A program made the translations under genes and the position numbers. From assembly GCA_024220525.1 (NCBI GenBank), contig JAMYWO010000116.1:20090-40079 (forward strand): a DNA stretch of 19,990 nucleotides, read 5' to 3'. The stretch is from Cochliopodium minus. Taxonomy: Eukaryota; Discosea; Himatismenida; Cochliopodiidae. The notes beneath the pieces were generated by a model that made no database searches, was not told the origin of the DNA, and worked only from the letters and a program-made list of their open reading frames with translations. Positions 18,369-19,990 of the stretch are shown here, piece after piece (within the stretch, counting starts at the first letter, position 1; the number at the start of each line of letters is the position of its first letter).

Positions 18369-19990
18369 TTATTTGATGATTTTTAAACAATAAGCAATCC
18401 CATCAACTTCATAACAAATAAATTTTTCAATAACTCGGTATATTTTGGTTCTTAGAATTGTTTCTGAAAATCTTGCTTTTTGAACTCTTTTGTTAGTCAT
18501 TTTAAAAATTTCTTCATTATCATTTTCCAGAGTTGCCTTTTGAAAATAGAGACGTTTTTTGTTTTTTGAGATTGCAATGATTTTTGAAAAAAAATGTTCG
18601 TTATCATAATTAATAATCACATATTGATTGTTGGTTTTCTTCTTTTTTGAGTAGTAATCGATCGAGATCATGTCTCCATTTGAAAGATTTGTTCTCAACA
18701 AAGAAGCTACATACTTTGTTGGACCAACAATTACATTAGCAAGGCCTCCCCTTTTAATTTTTTTTGAAGGATCTTTATCAATTAAATATTTGATGAAAAA
18801 ATCCAACTTTTTTTGGGAGAGATTAAAATTTCGGAGATCAGATGAATTGAGATGACAAAAATGATTTAAACTCCAAAGGTCCACTAAAATATTAGAAACA
18901 GCTTTCATAGGATTCACTTTGGCATCCCTTGCGGCTTGTTTTATTTTGTAGAGTGAGGATTCAAAAATTTTTGAAGAATGAGTATAACAAAGTCCATAAA
19001 GTATCATTTGGAGTGCAATATGAACAAGAGAATGCATTTTTGAAGTTATTACTGAATAATCATTTAATACCAAAGGCAATTTTTGATTTAATTGCAGGAT
19101 TTGCCGATATTGAATCCAAATTTCATTCACTGTCAAATTTCCTTCTTTTCTGTTACTTAATTCCATGAAAGAAGCAATTAAATTCCAGAAAAGAATGAAA
19201 CTCTTGTTTTTATCTTCGTCAACAAACACTCCCTCGTGAACAAACAAAATAGGTGCAACATATTTAATGAAATTACCCCAATCAGCACCTTTTTTTTTTT
19301 TTTTTTAGAAAGAATGATTTAATTTTTTTTTAATTTTTTCACCTTTGAAATTTTTCATTTGAGATAATGTCATATTTCTGCATTTTGTTTCTAATGTTAA
19401 TTTGATTTTGTGTTTGTAAAAATTATTAAAAAAAGGCGATAACATAACAACTTGATTAAATATGTAGTGAGGAGCTCCAATTTCTTCACAATGAAATGGA
19501 TCATCAATTACTTGCAATAAATAACTAACTCCTGGGATTTTAGATAGTACGGTTGGTCCATTTTCTTGATGTCCTAATAAGAATTTAAAATTATTTCTTA
19601 TTTAATTAAATTATTGTTTACCTCCATAGTGACCCCTTATTTCTTTTGCTCTTTCACAACAAAGAATTTCCCATTCTTGATCTCTTATTGCAACAGTTTC
19701 ATCTTTTCCATAGAAAGGAAAAAACATGTTTGATCTTCCTCTTTTAAATCCAACTATTAAACAGTGCCAACAAGAAAGATATCCTTGCGAAGTGACCATA
19801 GCTAACACCCAAGATGAAGCTTTATCCATTATCCATACTAGTGGTAATAGTCTGAATTTCATAGTTTTAATAATGCTTTGAAAATTCTCATCGTATTCAA
19901 CATAGTCGAAACTATTTTCATTATAATAAAAGAATTGAAGCATGGTGATGAGTGGTTTTAAAATGGTGTGGTCATTGATGAATCTATCCT
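18369..19990 (-). CDS. Tnp2/CACTA-like DDE transposase, N-terminal part beyond window
   Basis: Three visible exons, 19622-19990, 19343-19573 and 18369-19288, separated by 48- and 54-bp GT...AG introns (19574-19621, 19289-19342). Phases match and the frame stays open for 505 residues to TAA. In order, the protein has LPLVWIMDKASSWVLAMVTS with QGYLSCWHC, which resembles the Asp-Pro-Ala block plus CxxC of Tnp2-type transposases. Next come LLQVIDDPFHCEEIGAPHY, where Tnp2 proteins have the conserved His and Glu-bearing segment, and GADWGNFIKYVAPILF. The block SKMHSLVHIALQMILYG followed by FESSLYKIKQA matches the DUF4218-like region (K-x-H-x-L-x-H-I, then a YG and an FE motif). The C-terminal 100 residues are basic. 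Candidate catalytic acids are the Asp of IMDKA and the Glu pair of HCEEIG; the first Asp lies outside the window. No stop or frameshift is seen, so this copy may be functional. Related Plavaka or KDZ-type transposases are alternatives. Confidence 0.7.

Larger units (their letters stand above)
16320..19990 (-). mobile_element. Tnp2/CACTA-like DNA transposon with transposase and AT-hook accessory genes (partial)
   Basis: Two minus-strand genes in the same direction, transposase then accessory protein, plus a degenerate 3' tail (16320-16619). The tail still aligns with the intact fragment at 928-1220. The transposase runs off the right edge, so the element's 5' end is outside the window. The 3' end is not defined; homology to the left copy fades near 16320 and no terminal repeat was recognised. 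The classification rests on the transposase. The two-gene layout (a transposase plus a second DNA-binding protein) parallels plant CACTA elements such as En/Spm, but homology of the second protein to TnpA is not shown. Confidence 0.7.

Noticed and set aside
1-19990. Search for tRNA, rRNA, CRISPR-like arrays and bacterial-type operon signals.
   Set aside because: No tRNA-like box sequences, no rRNA conserved blocks and no spaced short repeats were seen. Spliced genes rule out a prokaryotic origin.

Overview
This window comes from an AT-rich, intron-bearing unicellular eukaryote. The evidence is many short introns (48-160 bp) with GT...AG ends, T- or A-rich intron bodies, low-complexity Asn/Lys/Glu tracts, and a VPS13-type lipid transporter. 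The genetic code looks standard, with TAA and TGA both used as stops. I cannot name the species. An amoebozoan, heterolobosean or similar free-living amoeboid protist would fit, but that is inference.

Left edge (1-1421): an AT-rich non-coding stretch, then the C-terminal part (276 codons, one intron) of a gene on the minus strand. This is a second copy of a mobile-element gene found at the right end of the window. It stops in mid-gene at a single N (1421). Immediately after the N comes the plus-strand gene for a seven-transmembrane protein (1422-3027, 8 visible exons, 321 visible residues), whose 5' end is missing. Both genes are cut at the same base, so 1421 looks like an assembly join or a rearrangement point.

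Core (3213-13908): one large minus-strand gene. Its 12 exons join without a frame error into a 3,219-residue VPS13 protein. It has the N-terminal chorein domain (MVLEGMVANLLSKYLGDYI...), the IRYEDD region, a long repeated beta-rich lipid groove, the VAB/SHR-BD repeats, the YAWSEP motif, the ATG2_C-like helices and a C-terminal PH-like domain. The 7TM gene and VPS13 converge with only 185 bp between their stops.

Spacer (13909-15619): the upstream region of VPS13, a 115-bp tandem repeat (about 2.8 copies), AT-rich DNA, and a 329-bp stretch (14862-15190) with no C at all on the plus strand, mostly GAAA/TTGAAAGG-like purine DNA. Next comes a decayed plus-strand reading frame (15620-16246) with three internal in-frame stops.

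Right end (about 16320-19990, minus strand): a DNA transposon of the Tnp2/CACTA-like type. A transposase gene (3 visible exons, 505 visible residues) runs off the window edge. It is followed after only 24-51 nt by a gene for an acidic, lysine-rich AT-hook protein with one intron. The 3' end of that second gene is frameshifted and degenerate here. The fragment at 540-1420 is an unbroken version of the same end, so together the two copies show what the accessory gene normally looks like. The VPS13 and 7TM genes are ordinary cellular genes; the unusual material lies in the two-gene element, its two unequal copies, and the repeat-rich spacer.
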